A stretch of 48,191 bases of DNA from Acidobacteriota bacterium. GTDB taxonomy: Bacteria > Acidobacteriota > Terriglobia > UBA7540. The first letter of the stretch is position 1. Each line of letters opens with the position of its first letter. The notes under the pieces are model-generated. The model made no database searches. It had not been told where the DNA came from and was given only the letters and a program-made list of their open reading frames with translations. A program made the translations under genes and the position numbers. Positions 7,952 to 15,563 of this stretch are shown here, piece after piece. The stretch lies in assembly GCA_003165315.1 (NCBI GenBank), contig PLSX01000276.1, positions 26,106-74,296 on the forward strand, read 5' to 3'.

Positions 7952-8830
7952 TCAGATCTTCAGTGACCGCAGATACTTGCGAAAGGCTTTGCCCAAGTCA
8001 GGCCGAGCGAGGGCAATTTCCACGGTGGCTTGAAGAAATCCCAGCTTATCGCCCGCGTCGTACCTCTTACCCTCGAAAACGTAACCGTAGACGGGCTCGG
8101 TAGCCAGCAGATTCTTCAGGCCATCGGTAAGTTGAATTTCTCCCCCCGCGCCGGGAACTACATTGGAGAGGGCTTTCCAGATCGCTGGGGTCAGGATGTA
8201 ACGTCCGATCACCGCCAGATTTGAGGGCGCATCCGCGGGTGAAGGCTTTTCGATCATATCTTCGATACGATAAAGACGCCCAGGGCACTCTTTATCTTGA
8301 ACCTGGCGTCCGCGAATGATTCCATAACTGGATACTGAATTCCGCGGAACCCGCTGAATGGCAATAACGCTGTGCCCCGTGCGGTAGTAGATCTTCATCA
8401 TCTGCTTCAGGCAGGGAACTTCATTCACAATGATGTCGTCTGAAAGCAGGACGGCAAAGGGTTCATTTTCCACCAGGTTGCGTGAGGTAAGGATGGCATC
8501 GCCCAGTCCTTTGGGAGTCTGCTGGCGCACGTAGGCAAAGCGCAGCATGCTGGAAATTTTGCGGAGTTGGCGGCGAAGGTCCTCTTTGCCCCTACCGGCC
8601 AGCTCCTGTTCAAGCTCGGCGGAAAGATCAAAGTGATTTTCAATGGCCTGCTTTCCGCGCCCTGTAACAAACACCACCATGGGGATGCCGGAAGCGGCGA
8701 CTTCCTCAACCGCGTATTGCACCAGCGGCTTGTCAACGATGGGCAACATTTCCTTGGGCTGGGCTTTGGTCGCCGGCAAGAATCGTGTTCCCAACCCTGC
8801 TACCGGCAGCACTGCCTTGCGGATGCGCAT
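7952..8830 (-). CDS. galU: UTP--glucose-1-phosphate uridylyltransferase
   Basis: A 292-residue cytosolic enzyme making UDP-glucose from UTP and glucose-1-phosphate, for envelope polysaccharide and sugar-nucleotide synthesis. The nucleotide-binding signature AGLGTRFLPATKAQPKEMLP is near the N-terminus, followed by VDKPLVQYAVEE, LLSDDI, and a C-terminal GEIQLTD ... FEGKRYDAGDKLGF, all canonical for bacterial GalU. The start at 8830 is chosen because GAGAGG lies 5 bases upstream; an earlier Met at 8857 has no such support. It is divergent from tsaD. Confidence 0.96.
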   Translation of the reverse strand: MRIRKAVLPVAGLGTRFLPATKAQPKEMLPIVDKPLVQYAVEEVAASGIPMVVFVTGRGKQAIENHFDLSAELEQELAGRGKEDLRRQLRKISSMLRFAYVRQQTPKGLGDAILTSRNLVENEPFAVLLSDDIIVNEVPCLKQMMKIYYRTGHSVIAIQRVPRNSVSSYGIIRGRQVQDKECPGRLYRIEDMIEKPSPADAPSNLAVIGRYILTPAIWKALSNVVPGAGGEIQLTDGLKNLLATEPVYGYVFEGKRYDAGDKLGFLQATVEIALARPDLGKAFRKYLRSLKI

Positions 8831-8884
8831 TTTTCCTCTCTTGCTTTGTGCTTGCAATACCGTAGCCTTTCCTTTGCGACGTTC

Positions 8885-8913
8885 AGTTTACCGCTTGCTC
8901 AACGGCTCGTCAA
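8885..8913 (-). promoter_or_regulatory. Candidate sigma70 promoter of galU
   Basis: On the minus strand, TTGACG (8913-8908) and TAAACT (8890-8885) are 17 bases apart. They match the -35 consensus at 5 of 6 positions and the -10 at 4 of 6. The site lies about 55 bases upstream of the galU start codon in the divergent galU/tsaD region. Confidence 0.5.
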
Positions 8914-9002
8914 AGCTTGTATCGCAATGGATTAAGAAACGATTGGGTTATTGACATGAGAGTCTTGCCTGCCTTCAGTTGGCATGCCACGGTCAAGCGC
9001 CG

Positions 9003-9037
9003 ACAATTGACAATCGGCAATCGACAATCGACAATCG
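9003..9037. repeat. Heptad repeat tract (ACAATCG) directly before tsaD
   Basis: Five consecutive 7-base units: ACAATTG, ACAATCG, GCAATCG, ACAATCG, ACAATCG. The tract ends 5 bases before the tsaD start codon and so covers the position where a Shine-Dalgarno sequence would normally lie. Confidence 0.85.
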
Positions 9038-9042
9038 TAAAT

Positions 9043-10182
9043 ATGTTGGTTTTGGGAATTGAATCAAGTTGCGATGAAACAGCGGCAGCAGTGGTGGCCG
9101 ACGGCGAACGGATTTGCTCGAGCGCCGTGGCCTCACAAATCCTGATGCACGAAAAATACGGCGGCGTGGTTCCTGAACTTGCCTCGCGGGAACATTTGCG
9201 CGCCATTGAACCTGTCGTGGAGCAGGCTTTAGGGCAGGCCCATGTGACCATGCACGACGTGGACGCGATTGCTGTCACCGAAGGGCCGGGGTTGGTGGGC
9301 TCGCTTCTGGTGGGGCTGGTTTATGGCAAAGCCCTGGCGCTGGCGCTTGATAAACCTCTGGTTGGCGTCAATCACCTTGAAGGCCACATCCACGCCGTAA
9401 TGCTTGAAAACAAAATGGACCGGGCCGCGGACAAATCGCTGGCAGAGGCCCGCGTGCCGGCCGTCACCCTGGTGGTTTCCGGTGGCCACACGACTCTGTT
9501 TCTCGTGGCGCCGGGTGCGCCGGGTTCCAACCCACCCTATCCGCCTTTTGCCTACACCCAGCTTGGCCACTCGCGTGACGATGCCGCGGGCGAAGCTTTT
9601 GACAAGGTTGCCCGTCTGCTTGCGCTCGGATATCCCGGCGGGCCGATCATTGATAAGCTCTCGCGCTTCGGAAATGCCAACGCCGTGGATTTTGGCCACA
9701 TCAGGATGAAAGGCAATCCCCTGGATTTCAGCTTTTCCGGAGTCAAAACCGCTGTGCTCTACCGCGTGCGTGGCACGGAGCTTGCAGCTGAGGCGGAAGA
9801 GCGGCGCGCCTGGCGCAAGACGGTTGAGCGCCCCAGCCTTGACGAACTGCGCGCCCACTGTTCACAGGCGACCCTCGACCTCGTGTCTGGCTTTCAACAC
9901 GCGGTGGTTCAGGATTTGGTGGAGCGCACCCTGGCTGCGGCGGAAGAGGCTCGCGTTGATAACATCTTCGTCTCCGGGGGAGTGGCCTGCAATTCGCTGC
10001 TTCGTCAGCGGTTCGTGGAATGGTGCAGGGGATTTCAGGTCTTCTTCCCCTCGCCTTCACTCTCCACGGATAATGCCGCCATGATCGCGGCCGCCGGTTA
10101 CTACAAACTGATTGCCGGCGAGCGCGCTGGAATCTCCCTCGCCCCTCATGCCTCGTTCCCCCTGGGCGTGAAAAGAGCTTAA
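9043..10182 (+). CDS. tsaD: tRNA threonylcarbamoyladenosine transferase TsaD
   Basis: A 379-residue ASKHA-fold enzyme that transfers threonylcarbamoyl to A37 of ANN-decoding tRNAs, working with TsaB/TsaE. It starts MLVLGIESSCDETA as the family does; the iron/metal ligands His111 and His115 are in NHLEGHIH, followed by VVSGGHTTL, the GEAFDKVAR block, KGNPLDFSFSG, and the C-terminal SPSLSTDNAAMIA. The frame is open upstream to 8917, but that extension is encoded by heptad repeats and is rejected. No ribosome-binding site is visible because the repeat tract occupies it, so initiation may be weak or leaderless. Confidence 0.96.
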   Translation: MLVLGIESSCDETAAAVVADGERICSSAVASQILMHEKYGGVVPELASREHLRAIEPVVEQALGQAHVTMHDVDAIAVTEGPGLVGSLLVGLVYGKALALALDKPLVGVNHLEGHIHAVMLENKMDRAADKSLAEARVPAVTLVVSGGHTTLFLVAPGAPGSNPPYPPFAYTQLGHSRDDAAGEAFDKVARLLALGYPGGPIIDKLSRFGNANAVDFGHIRMKGNPLDFSFSGVKTAVLYRVRGTELAAEAEERRAWRKTVERPSLDELRAHCSQATLDLVSGFQHAVVQDLVERTLAAAEEARVDNIFVSGGVACNSLLRQRFVEWCRGFQVFFPSPSLSTDNAAMIAAAGYYKLIAGERAGISLAPHASFPLGVKRA

Positions 10183-10330
10183 CCTCTCACCCCTTCCCTT
10201 GAGCCTTCGTTTCCCCATGCGGGCAGTCTCTTTACGTTTCTTCTCCTCAATCCACCGATTCCGCTAGAATGGACAATCATTACGAGTCACTTGGGAGCGC
10301 CAGAAATTTTGCCCTGGCAACAATCGACCT

Positions 10331-12484
10331 ATGCGCATCGGAGTAGACACAGGCGGAACGTTCACAGACTGCGTGATTCTGGCCGGGGGAAAGGTCAAGA
10401 TCCTCAAGGTCTTTTCCACTCCCGCCGATGCCAGCAAGGCGATCGTTCAGGGAGTCCTGCAACTGGCCGGCGATGAAATTGCTTTACGCAAAGGGATGAA
10501 GAAGGGTCGCGCACCGAAGAGAAGGGAAGCGGCGCGATCCGTTCTCGAAGTCATTCACGGAACCACCGTGGGCACCAACAGCCTGCTGGAGCGGCGTGGC
10601 GCCAAGGTTGCCCTGATTACCACGGCTGGCTTCGAGGACCTTTTCGAAATCGGGCGGCAGGCTCGCCCGCGGCTCTATGACCTGAACGTTCAGCGTGACC
10701 CGCCGCTAATTCCGCGTACAATGCGGTTTGGGGTGAGGGAGCGAGTCGGGGCTGATCGGGGGATCGCATTATCCATCACGGAAAGGGAAATTCGCAGGAC
10801 AATTTCGCTAGTCAAAAAGTCTGGAGCGGATTCCGTCGCGCTCTGCTTCCTCTTTGCATTCTCCAACCCTGCCCATGAGCGGCGGATGGCTAGGGCGCTT
10901 GAAAGCCTGGGCCTGCCGCTATCCGTCTCGCACGATATTTTGCCCGAATTTCGCGAATTTGAACGCCTTTCCACCGTGGTCATCAACGCTTACCTTGCCC
11001 CTCGGATGGGCACGTACCTACGCAACCTGGAGAGCCGGATGGGCGAGGAGGTTCGACGCCTGAAGCGGTCGCCGGGAAGCGTGGGAGGCAAGGCATCGCC
11101 AACTGCATTCACTCAATCCCGCATTTATGTCATGCAGTCGAACGGCGGCATCTCGACCGCGTCGCGGGCGGGGCAGCAGCCGGTTCGCACCATTCTTTCC
11201 GGACCGGCGGGCGGCGTGGTGGCCTCGGCGTGGCTTGCTGAGCAGATTGGCCTCAAGCGCGCCATCAGTTTCGATATGGGGGGAACCTCCACGGACGTCT
11301 GCCTTCTTGATGGCCCGCCGCGCACCACGAATGAAACCTCGTTGGCAGGACTGCCCGTTGCTGTTCCTGTTCTTGATGTGCATTCCGTTGGTGCAGGCGG
11401 CGGTTCGCTGGCTCGGATTGACGCCGGTGGGGCGCTGCGCGTGGGGCCGGAAAGCGCGGGCGCGAGCCCTGGTCCGATCTGCTATGGCCGCGGAGGTTCA
11501 GGGCTGACTGTGACGGACGCCAACCTGGTTTTGGGCCGGCTCGATCCTGAATATTTTCTGGGAGGGACATGTCGGCTGGATGTTGAAGCCGCTGAGCAAG
11601 GATTTAAGAAATTCCTCGCAGGGCCCGCGCGCCATGTGGGTTTTGCCTCTGCCGCGAAGCTAGCTGCCGGCATTGTTGCGGTCTCAAACGCCACCATGGA
11701 AAAGGCCTTACGCGTCATCTCCGTCGAGCGCGGGTACGATCCACGTGATTTCTCCTTGATCTGTTATGGCGGAGCAGGCGGGCTGCACGCGGCAGACCTG
11801 GCGCGCGCGCTCGGACTGCCCACAGTGATCGTTCCCCAGAATCCGGGGGCCTTCTCGGCGCTGGGAATCCTGTTTTCCGATGTGGTGAGGGACGTATCCC
11901 AATCGGTGCTGCTGCCCGCGCCCTCAGCGGGAATATCGAACGAGCGCATTCTGCTGAAAGACCTTGTCCGCCGCTTCGAACGCCTCCACCACCTTGCTCT
12001 TTCCGAACTTCGGCGTGAGGGATTCGATGCTGCCCGTGCCCGCGCATCACACCGCCTGGACGTGCGCTATCAGGGGCAATCTTACGAACTGTCGGTTCCA
12101 TTCTCTTCCGGCTTTCGCCAGAGTTTTCACCGCGAACACGCCAAGGCATACGGCTACTCTTATCCCGAGCGGTGCTTGGAAATCGTCAACTTGCGCCTCC
12201 GCCTGGTGATTCCAACGCCCAAATCGCGCTGGCGACCGCGGAAATCGGGCCCTGGGCATCAATCACGGCAGGCCTTTTTGAAATCCAAGCCTGTGTGGTT
12301 TGGAGGCAAGCTTCTCCCAACGGGAATTTACGATCGCGAGCGTCTTGCCCCCGGAGCTGAGTTGCCGGGGCCTGCCGTGATCATGGAATACAGTGCCACA
12401 ACTGTTGTGCCGCCGGATTTTGCGTGCAGGGTTGATGAACACTTGAACTTGATATTGCAAAGGCGCCAAGGTGATCGATCATGA
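10331..12484 (+). CDS. Hydantoinase/oxoprolinase subunit A (HyuA type)
   Basis: A 717-residue ATP-dependent cyclic-amide hydrolase subunit. The Hydant_A_N domain (about 2-185) begins MRIGVDTGGTFTDCV, an actin-like phosphate loop, with GTTVGTNSLLER further on. The central hydantoinase A domain (about 205-510) has the GPAGGVVASAWLA and SFDMGGTSTDVCL nucleotide-binding motifs. The C-terminal domain closes the protein. The family includes hydantoinase, 5-oxoprolinase, acetone carboxylase beta and caprolactamase subunits, so the substrate cannot be fixed. Its stop overlaps the hyuB start by four bases (ATGA at 12481), indicating translational coupling. There is no strong ribosome-binding site. Confidence 0.93.
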   Translation: MRIGVDTGGTFTDCVILAGGKVKILKVFSTPADASKAIVQGVLQLAGDEIALRKGMKKGRAPKRREAARSVLEVIHGTTVGTNSLLERRGAKVALITTAGFEDLFEIGRQARPRLYDLNVQRDPPLIPRTMRFGVRERVGADRGIALSITEREIRRTISLVKKSGADSVALCFLFAFSNPAHERRMARALESLGLPLSVSHDILPEFREFERLSTVVINAYLAPRMGTYLRNLESRMGEEVRRLKRSPGSVGGKASPTAFTQSRIYVMQSNGGISTASRAGQQPVRTILSGPAGGVVASAWLAEQIGLKRAISFDMGGTSTDVCLLDGPPRTTNETSLAGLPVAVPVLDVHSVGAGGGSLARIDAGGALRVGPESAGASPGPICYGRGGSGLTVTDANLVLGRLDPEYFLGGTCRLDVEAAEQGFKKFLAGPARHVGFASAAKLAAGIVAVSNATMEKALRVISVERGYDPRDFSLICYGGAGGLHAADLARALGLPTVIVPQNPGAFSALGILFSDVVRDVSQSVLLPAPSAGISNERILLKDLVRRFERLHHLALSELRREGFDAARARASHRLDVRYQGQSYELSVPFSSGFRQSFHREHAKAYGYSYPERCLEIVNLRLRLVIPTPKSRWRPRKSGPGHQSRQAFLKSKPVWFGGKLLPTGIYDRERLAPGAELPGPAVIMEYSATTVVPPDFACRVDEHLNLILQRRQGDRS

Positions 12485-14202
12485 TGCGCGTTGACGCGGC
12501 AGAACTGGAAATCTTCAAGAACCTCTTCCACTCCACGGCGGAGGAGATGGGCGCTGCCCTGCGCCGCTCCGCCTTTTCACCCAACATCAAGGAGCGCCGC
12601 GATTATTCCTGCGCGGTTTTTGATGGCGAAGGGCGCGCCGTGGCCATGGGCGATCACATGCCCGTCCATCTGGGTTCAATGCCCATGTCTGTTGCCGCTG
12701 CTCTCAGCGCGTTAAAGCTCGGCCCCGGCGATATCGCCATGCTGAATGATCCCTACGCGGGTGGAACGCATCTGCCTGATATTACGTTAGTCATGCCCGT
12801 TTGGCGCGAGGGAAACGAGGATCGGGACTCGGGGCTCGGGACTCGAGACTCGGCCTTTGGGACTTCTGGAAGTGCCACGGGCGTCCCGCCTGTGCCCTGG
12901 CATGGCCAGGATGGCCATGGCACAGCAGATGACACCACCACCTGGCCCCGGGGCGGACCCCTGTTTTATGTGGCCAATCGCGCCCACCACGCCGATATTG
13001 GCGGCGCGCAGCCCGCTTCAATGGGGCTGAGCGAAGAAATATATCAGGAAGGTTTGCGCATCCCACCCGTAGCCCTGGCGCGGGGAGGAAAGATTCAGCG
13101 CGATGTCCTTGCCATTCTCCTTGCCAATGTCCGAACGCCGCGCGAACGTGAAGGCGATTTGATGGCTCAGGTGGCGGCCTGCCGTTTGGGGGAACGCCGT
13201 CTGCAAGAACTTCTGCAAACCTATGGCCCCGCACGAATGGAATTTTACCTGGAGAAGCTCCAATCCTATTCGGCGCGGCTGATGAAAGAAGCGCTGATGA
13301 AGATTCCAGCCGGCACCTACAGGGCGGAAGATTTTCTCGATGACGACGGCCACAGCGCGGAGCCGGTGCGTTTGCGGGTTGCCATCAAGATTCACACCGG
13401 CAGTGCCACAGTGGACTTCCAGGGCACGTCGCCGCAGCGTCCCGGTTGCGTGAACGCCGTCTTCGCCATTACCTACTCCGCCGTGTTCTACGTCTTCCGT
13501 TGTTTGCTGGGGGAGGATGTCCCAGCTTGTGCGGGTTTGATGAGTCCCATCGAGGTGCTCGCGCCGGAAGGTAGTGTGGTGAATGCCCGGCCGCCGGCCG
13601 CCGTGGCGGCGGGCAACGTGGAGACTTCGCAACGCATTGTGGATGTCCTTTTGCGAGCGCTGGCCCAGGCATTGCCGCAGCGAATTCCCGCCGCCAGTTC
13701 CGGCACCATGAACAACCTCTCGTTTGGGGGGCTAGATCCTCGCACCGGAGAGCCTTTCGCCTACTATGAGACCATTGCCGGCGGAATGGGAGCGCGACCC
13801 ACTGGCGATGGTTTAAGCGGTGTTCACACCCACATGACGAATTCGCTGAACACCCCGGTGGAAGCCTTGGAAACCGCCTACCCTGTGCGTGTGCGGAAGT
13901 ACTCGTTACGCCGAGGGTCGGGAGGTGAGGGGAAGTTCCGTGGTGGCGAAGGCATCGTGCGGGAGATCGAGTTCCTCTCCGCTGTCCGCGGGAGTATTCT
14001 TTCCGACCGTCGGGTTTTTGCCCCATATGGATTGGCGGGTGGCAAAGCAGGCCGCGCGGGAAAAAATCAATTGACCGTGCAAGGCCATAAGCGCAAACTG
14101 CCCGGAAAGGCCGCGTTTAATGCCCCCGGTGGCAGCGTCTTGAAGATTGAAACACCGGGCGGGGGAGGGTGGGGGAAAGGCCAATTACGAATTAAGAATT
14201 AG
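12481..14202 (+). CDS. Hydantoinase/oxoprolinase subunit B (HyuB type) with an in-frame repeat insertion
   Basis: A 573-residue partner of the upstream HyuA-type subunit; the two form the heteromeric ATP-dependent hydrolase. The N-terminal ELEIFKNLFHSTAEEMG, SCAVFDGEGR, NDPYAGGTHLPDIT, the central ANRAHHADIGG, and the C-terminal GGEGIVREIEFL are family hallmarks. Residues about 113-158 (ENEDRDSGLGT to PRGG) have no family counterpart: they are encoded by a heptad tract and a 52-bp palindrome inserted between PVW and LFYVANR. The protein is about 45 residues longer than expected there. The last residues (LRIKN) and the TAG stop are encoded by another heptad tract. Activity may survive, since the insertion precedes the conserved block as a loop. 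Confidence 0.92.
   Translation: MMRVDAAELEIFKNLFHSTAEEMGAALRRSAFSPNIKERRDYSCAVFDGEGRAVAMGDHMPVHLGSMPMSVAAALSALKLGPGDIAMLNDPYAGGTHLPDITLVMPVWREGNEDRDSGLGTRDSAFGTSGSATGVPPVPWHGQDGHGTADDTTTWPRGGPLFYVANRAHHADIGGAQPASMGLSEEIYQEGLRIPPVALARGGKIQRDVLAILLANVRTPREREGDLMAQVAACRLGERRLQELLQTYGPARMEFYLEKLQSYSARLMKEALMKIPAGTYRAEDFLDDDGHSAEPVRLRVAIKIHTGSATVDFQGTSPQRPGCVNAVFAITYSAVFYVFRCLLGEDVPACAGLMSPIEVLAPEGSVVNARPPAAVAAGNVETSQRIVDVLLRALAQALPQRIPAASSGTMNNLSFGGLDPRTGEPFAYYETIAGGMGARPTGDGLSGVHTHMTNSLNTPVEALETAYPVRVRKYSLRRGSGGEGKFRGGEGIVREIEFLSAVRGSILSDRRVFAPYGLAGGKAGRAGKNQLTVQGHKRKLPGKAAFNAPGGSVLKIETPGGGGWGKGQLRIKN
12824..12851. repeat. Heptad repeat tract (GGGACTC) inside hyuB
   Basis: Four 7-base units: GGGACTC, GGGGCTC, GGGACTC, GAGACTC. 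Because 3 x 7 = 21, the tract reads as a seven-residue peptide pattern (RDSGLGT, RDS). It is continuous with the palindrome at 12872-12923, and both keep the hyuB frame. Confidence 0.85.
12872..12923. repeat. 52-bp palindromic element (family B, copy 1) inside hyuB
   Basis: Begins GTGCCACGGGCGTCCCGCC and ends GGCCATGGCAC, with internal CATGGCCAGGATGGCCATG symmetry. The other copy is at 25032-25083 and has the same length with few differences. In hyuB it encodes ATGVPPVPWHGQDGHGT, a peptide resembling spurious repeat-derived tails often seen in annotated genomes. Confidence 0.85.
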
Positions 14203-14231
14203 GAATTAGGAATTCCGGATTTCGAGTTTCG
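14183..14231. repeat. Heptad repeat tract (AATTAGG) overlapping the hyuB 3' end
   Basis: Seven units: AATTACG, AATTAAG, AATTAGG, AATTAGG, AATTCCG, GATTTCG, AGTTTCG. The hyuB stop codon TAG (14200-14202) lies within the third unit. The unit sequence is nearly the one used at 7813-7943. Confidence 0.85.
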
Positions 14232-14262
14232 ATCTTATAGAGTTTTGCAGAATAAAGTGACA

Positions 14263-14380
14263 AAGACCCCCTCACCCGGCACTTCGCGACACCCTCTCCC
14301 CCAAGGGGGCGAGGGCGTAAAGTCAATCTAACTCTCCTCTCACCCACTTGGGGGAGAGGGGCGGGGGGTGAGGGGGTCTT
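14263..14380. repeat. 118-bp palindromic element (family C, copy 1)
   Basis: AAGACCCCCTCACCC at 14263-14277 is the exact reverse complement of GGGTGAGGGGGTCTT at 14366-14380. Inner arms CTCCCCCAAG and CTTGGGGGAG add a second stem. It fills the gap between hyuB and the asparaginase gene. A related core lies inside the element at 28375-28589. Confidence 0.8.
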
Positions 14381-14416
14381 CATCACTCAATTTTGCAACA
14401 ATCAGTAGGAGGAGCC

Positions 14417-15388
14417 ATGGAACCGGTTGATCGGCGGGATTTTATTAAGACGGTTGCGGGGACTGCGGCGGTTGCTTCTTTGGAGGGGCGAGGCGCAGTG
14501 GCGGCTGAGGCTGGGCCGGTGTTTCTTTCCACCTGGATTTGGGGCAAGGCTGCCAATGAGCGCGCGGCAGAGGTTCTAAAGGGGGGCGGAAGCCTGCTGG
14601 ACGCAATCGAAAAGGGCATCAATATTCCTGAAAACGATCCCAACGTGATGACGGTGGGTTATGGCGGGCTGCCCAATGCCGAGGGCGTTGTGGAACTCGA
14701 TGCAGCCATCATGGATGGCACCCGTCACCGCGCCGGCTCCGTTTGCAACCTGCACATGATCAAGAATCCCATTTCCGTGGCGCGCCTGGTGATGGAGAAG
14801 ACCCGCCATACCACCCTCGCTGGTGAAGGGGCGTTCAGATTTGCATTGAAGATGGGCTTCGAGCCCCAAACTCTCCTTACTCCTCAGAGCCTGCAAAAAT
14901 GGCAGGAGTGGAAGGCCGATCCTCACCATAAAACATTTTGGCTTTCACCGGATAATCACGACACCATTGGCATGGTGGGAACCGATGGGAAGGGGCATTT
15001 CGTTGCCGGGTGCTCCACCTCCGGCTCGGCCTATAAAATTCCGGGACGCGTGGGCGATTCACCGCTCATCGGTTGTGGTGTCTATGCGGACGACAATGTG
15101 GGTGCTGCTTCGGCAACGGGCGATGGCGATTTGATGACAAATTATTGCACCAGCGTATCCATTGTCCACCTTATGGCGCGGGGAGCGTCCCCACAGGACG
15201 CGTGCATGGAATTACTGCGGCACATGGTGAAGACCGACCCGCAGAATAAAGACGGAGGAGTGGCGGTGATCGCCATGAACACACGCGGAGAAATTGGTGC
15301 CGCGTCCATGAATGAGGCCTTTCATCTCAAATACGCGCTTTGGCGGGATGGGCAGAGCCAGCTCTTGGATTCAGTAAAGCTGATTTAG
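14417..15388 (+). CDS. Tat-exported N4-(beta-N-acetylglucosaminyl)-L-asparaginase-like Ntn hydrolase
   Basis: A 323-residue glycosylasparaginase-type enzyme that would cleave the Asn-GlcNAc bond of glycoasparagines, or another beta-aspartyl amide. Residues 5-30 (DRRDFIKTVAGTAAVA) form a twin-arginine signal, so export is predicted. The proenzyme self-cleaves before Thr183 in the HDTIGMVG motif to expose the N-terminal nucleophile. GGSLLDAIEKG, NVMTVGYGGLPN and ATGDGDLMTNY are family motifs. The start at 14417 is supported by AGGAGG 6 bases upstream; a Met at 14393 is rejected. It follows hyuAB on the same strand, but a 214-base repeat-filled gap makes cotranscription uncertain. Confidence 0.92.
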   Translation: MEPVDRRDFIKTVAGTAAVASLEGRGAVAAEAGPVFLSTWIWGKAANERAAEVLKGGGSLLDAIEKGINIPENDPNVMTVGYGGLPNAEGVVELDAAIMDGTRHRAGSVCNLHMIKNPISVARLVMEKTRHTTLAGEGAFRFALKMGFEPQTLLTPQSLQKWQEWKADPHHKTFWLSPDNHDTIGMVGTDGKGHFVAGCSTSGSAYKIPGRVGDSPLIGCGVYADDNVGAASATGDGDLMTNYCTSVSIVHLMARGASPQDACMELLRHMVKTDPQNKDGGVAVIAMNTRGEIGAASMNEAFHLKYALWRDGQSQLLDSVKLI

Positions 15389-15420
15389 GGAAAAACGCCA
15401 TTATACAGGGCGACGTAAAA

Positions 15421-15488
15421 TGTAGCGTCGATCTCCGATCGACGGCGGCGGTCCCCGCCCTGCGGGGTAAACTCCGACCGTCGCTACA
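15421..15488. repeat. Palindromic element (family D, copy 1)
   Basis: Starts TGTAGCGTCGATCTCCGATC and ends CCGTCGCTACA, an imperfect palindrome with inner GCGGGG/CCCCGC pairing. The second copy is at 28937-28988. It lies between the convergent 3' ends of the asparaginase and CPBP genes, where it could act as a terminator. Confidence 0.75.
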
Positions 15489-15563
15489 GCCGGACGCGCG
15501 AACACATATGCCGCTCACTATAGTTATCGATCTTTAATTTGCAAGTGCCCTCGACCGCAAGTA

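Noticed and set aside
8917-9042. N-terminal extension of tsaD
   Set aside because: The extension is encoded by the heptad tract and other non-conserved DNA; the family begins at MLVLGIESS.
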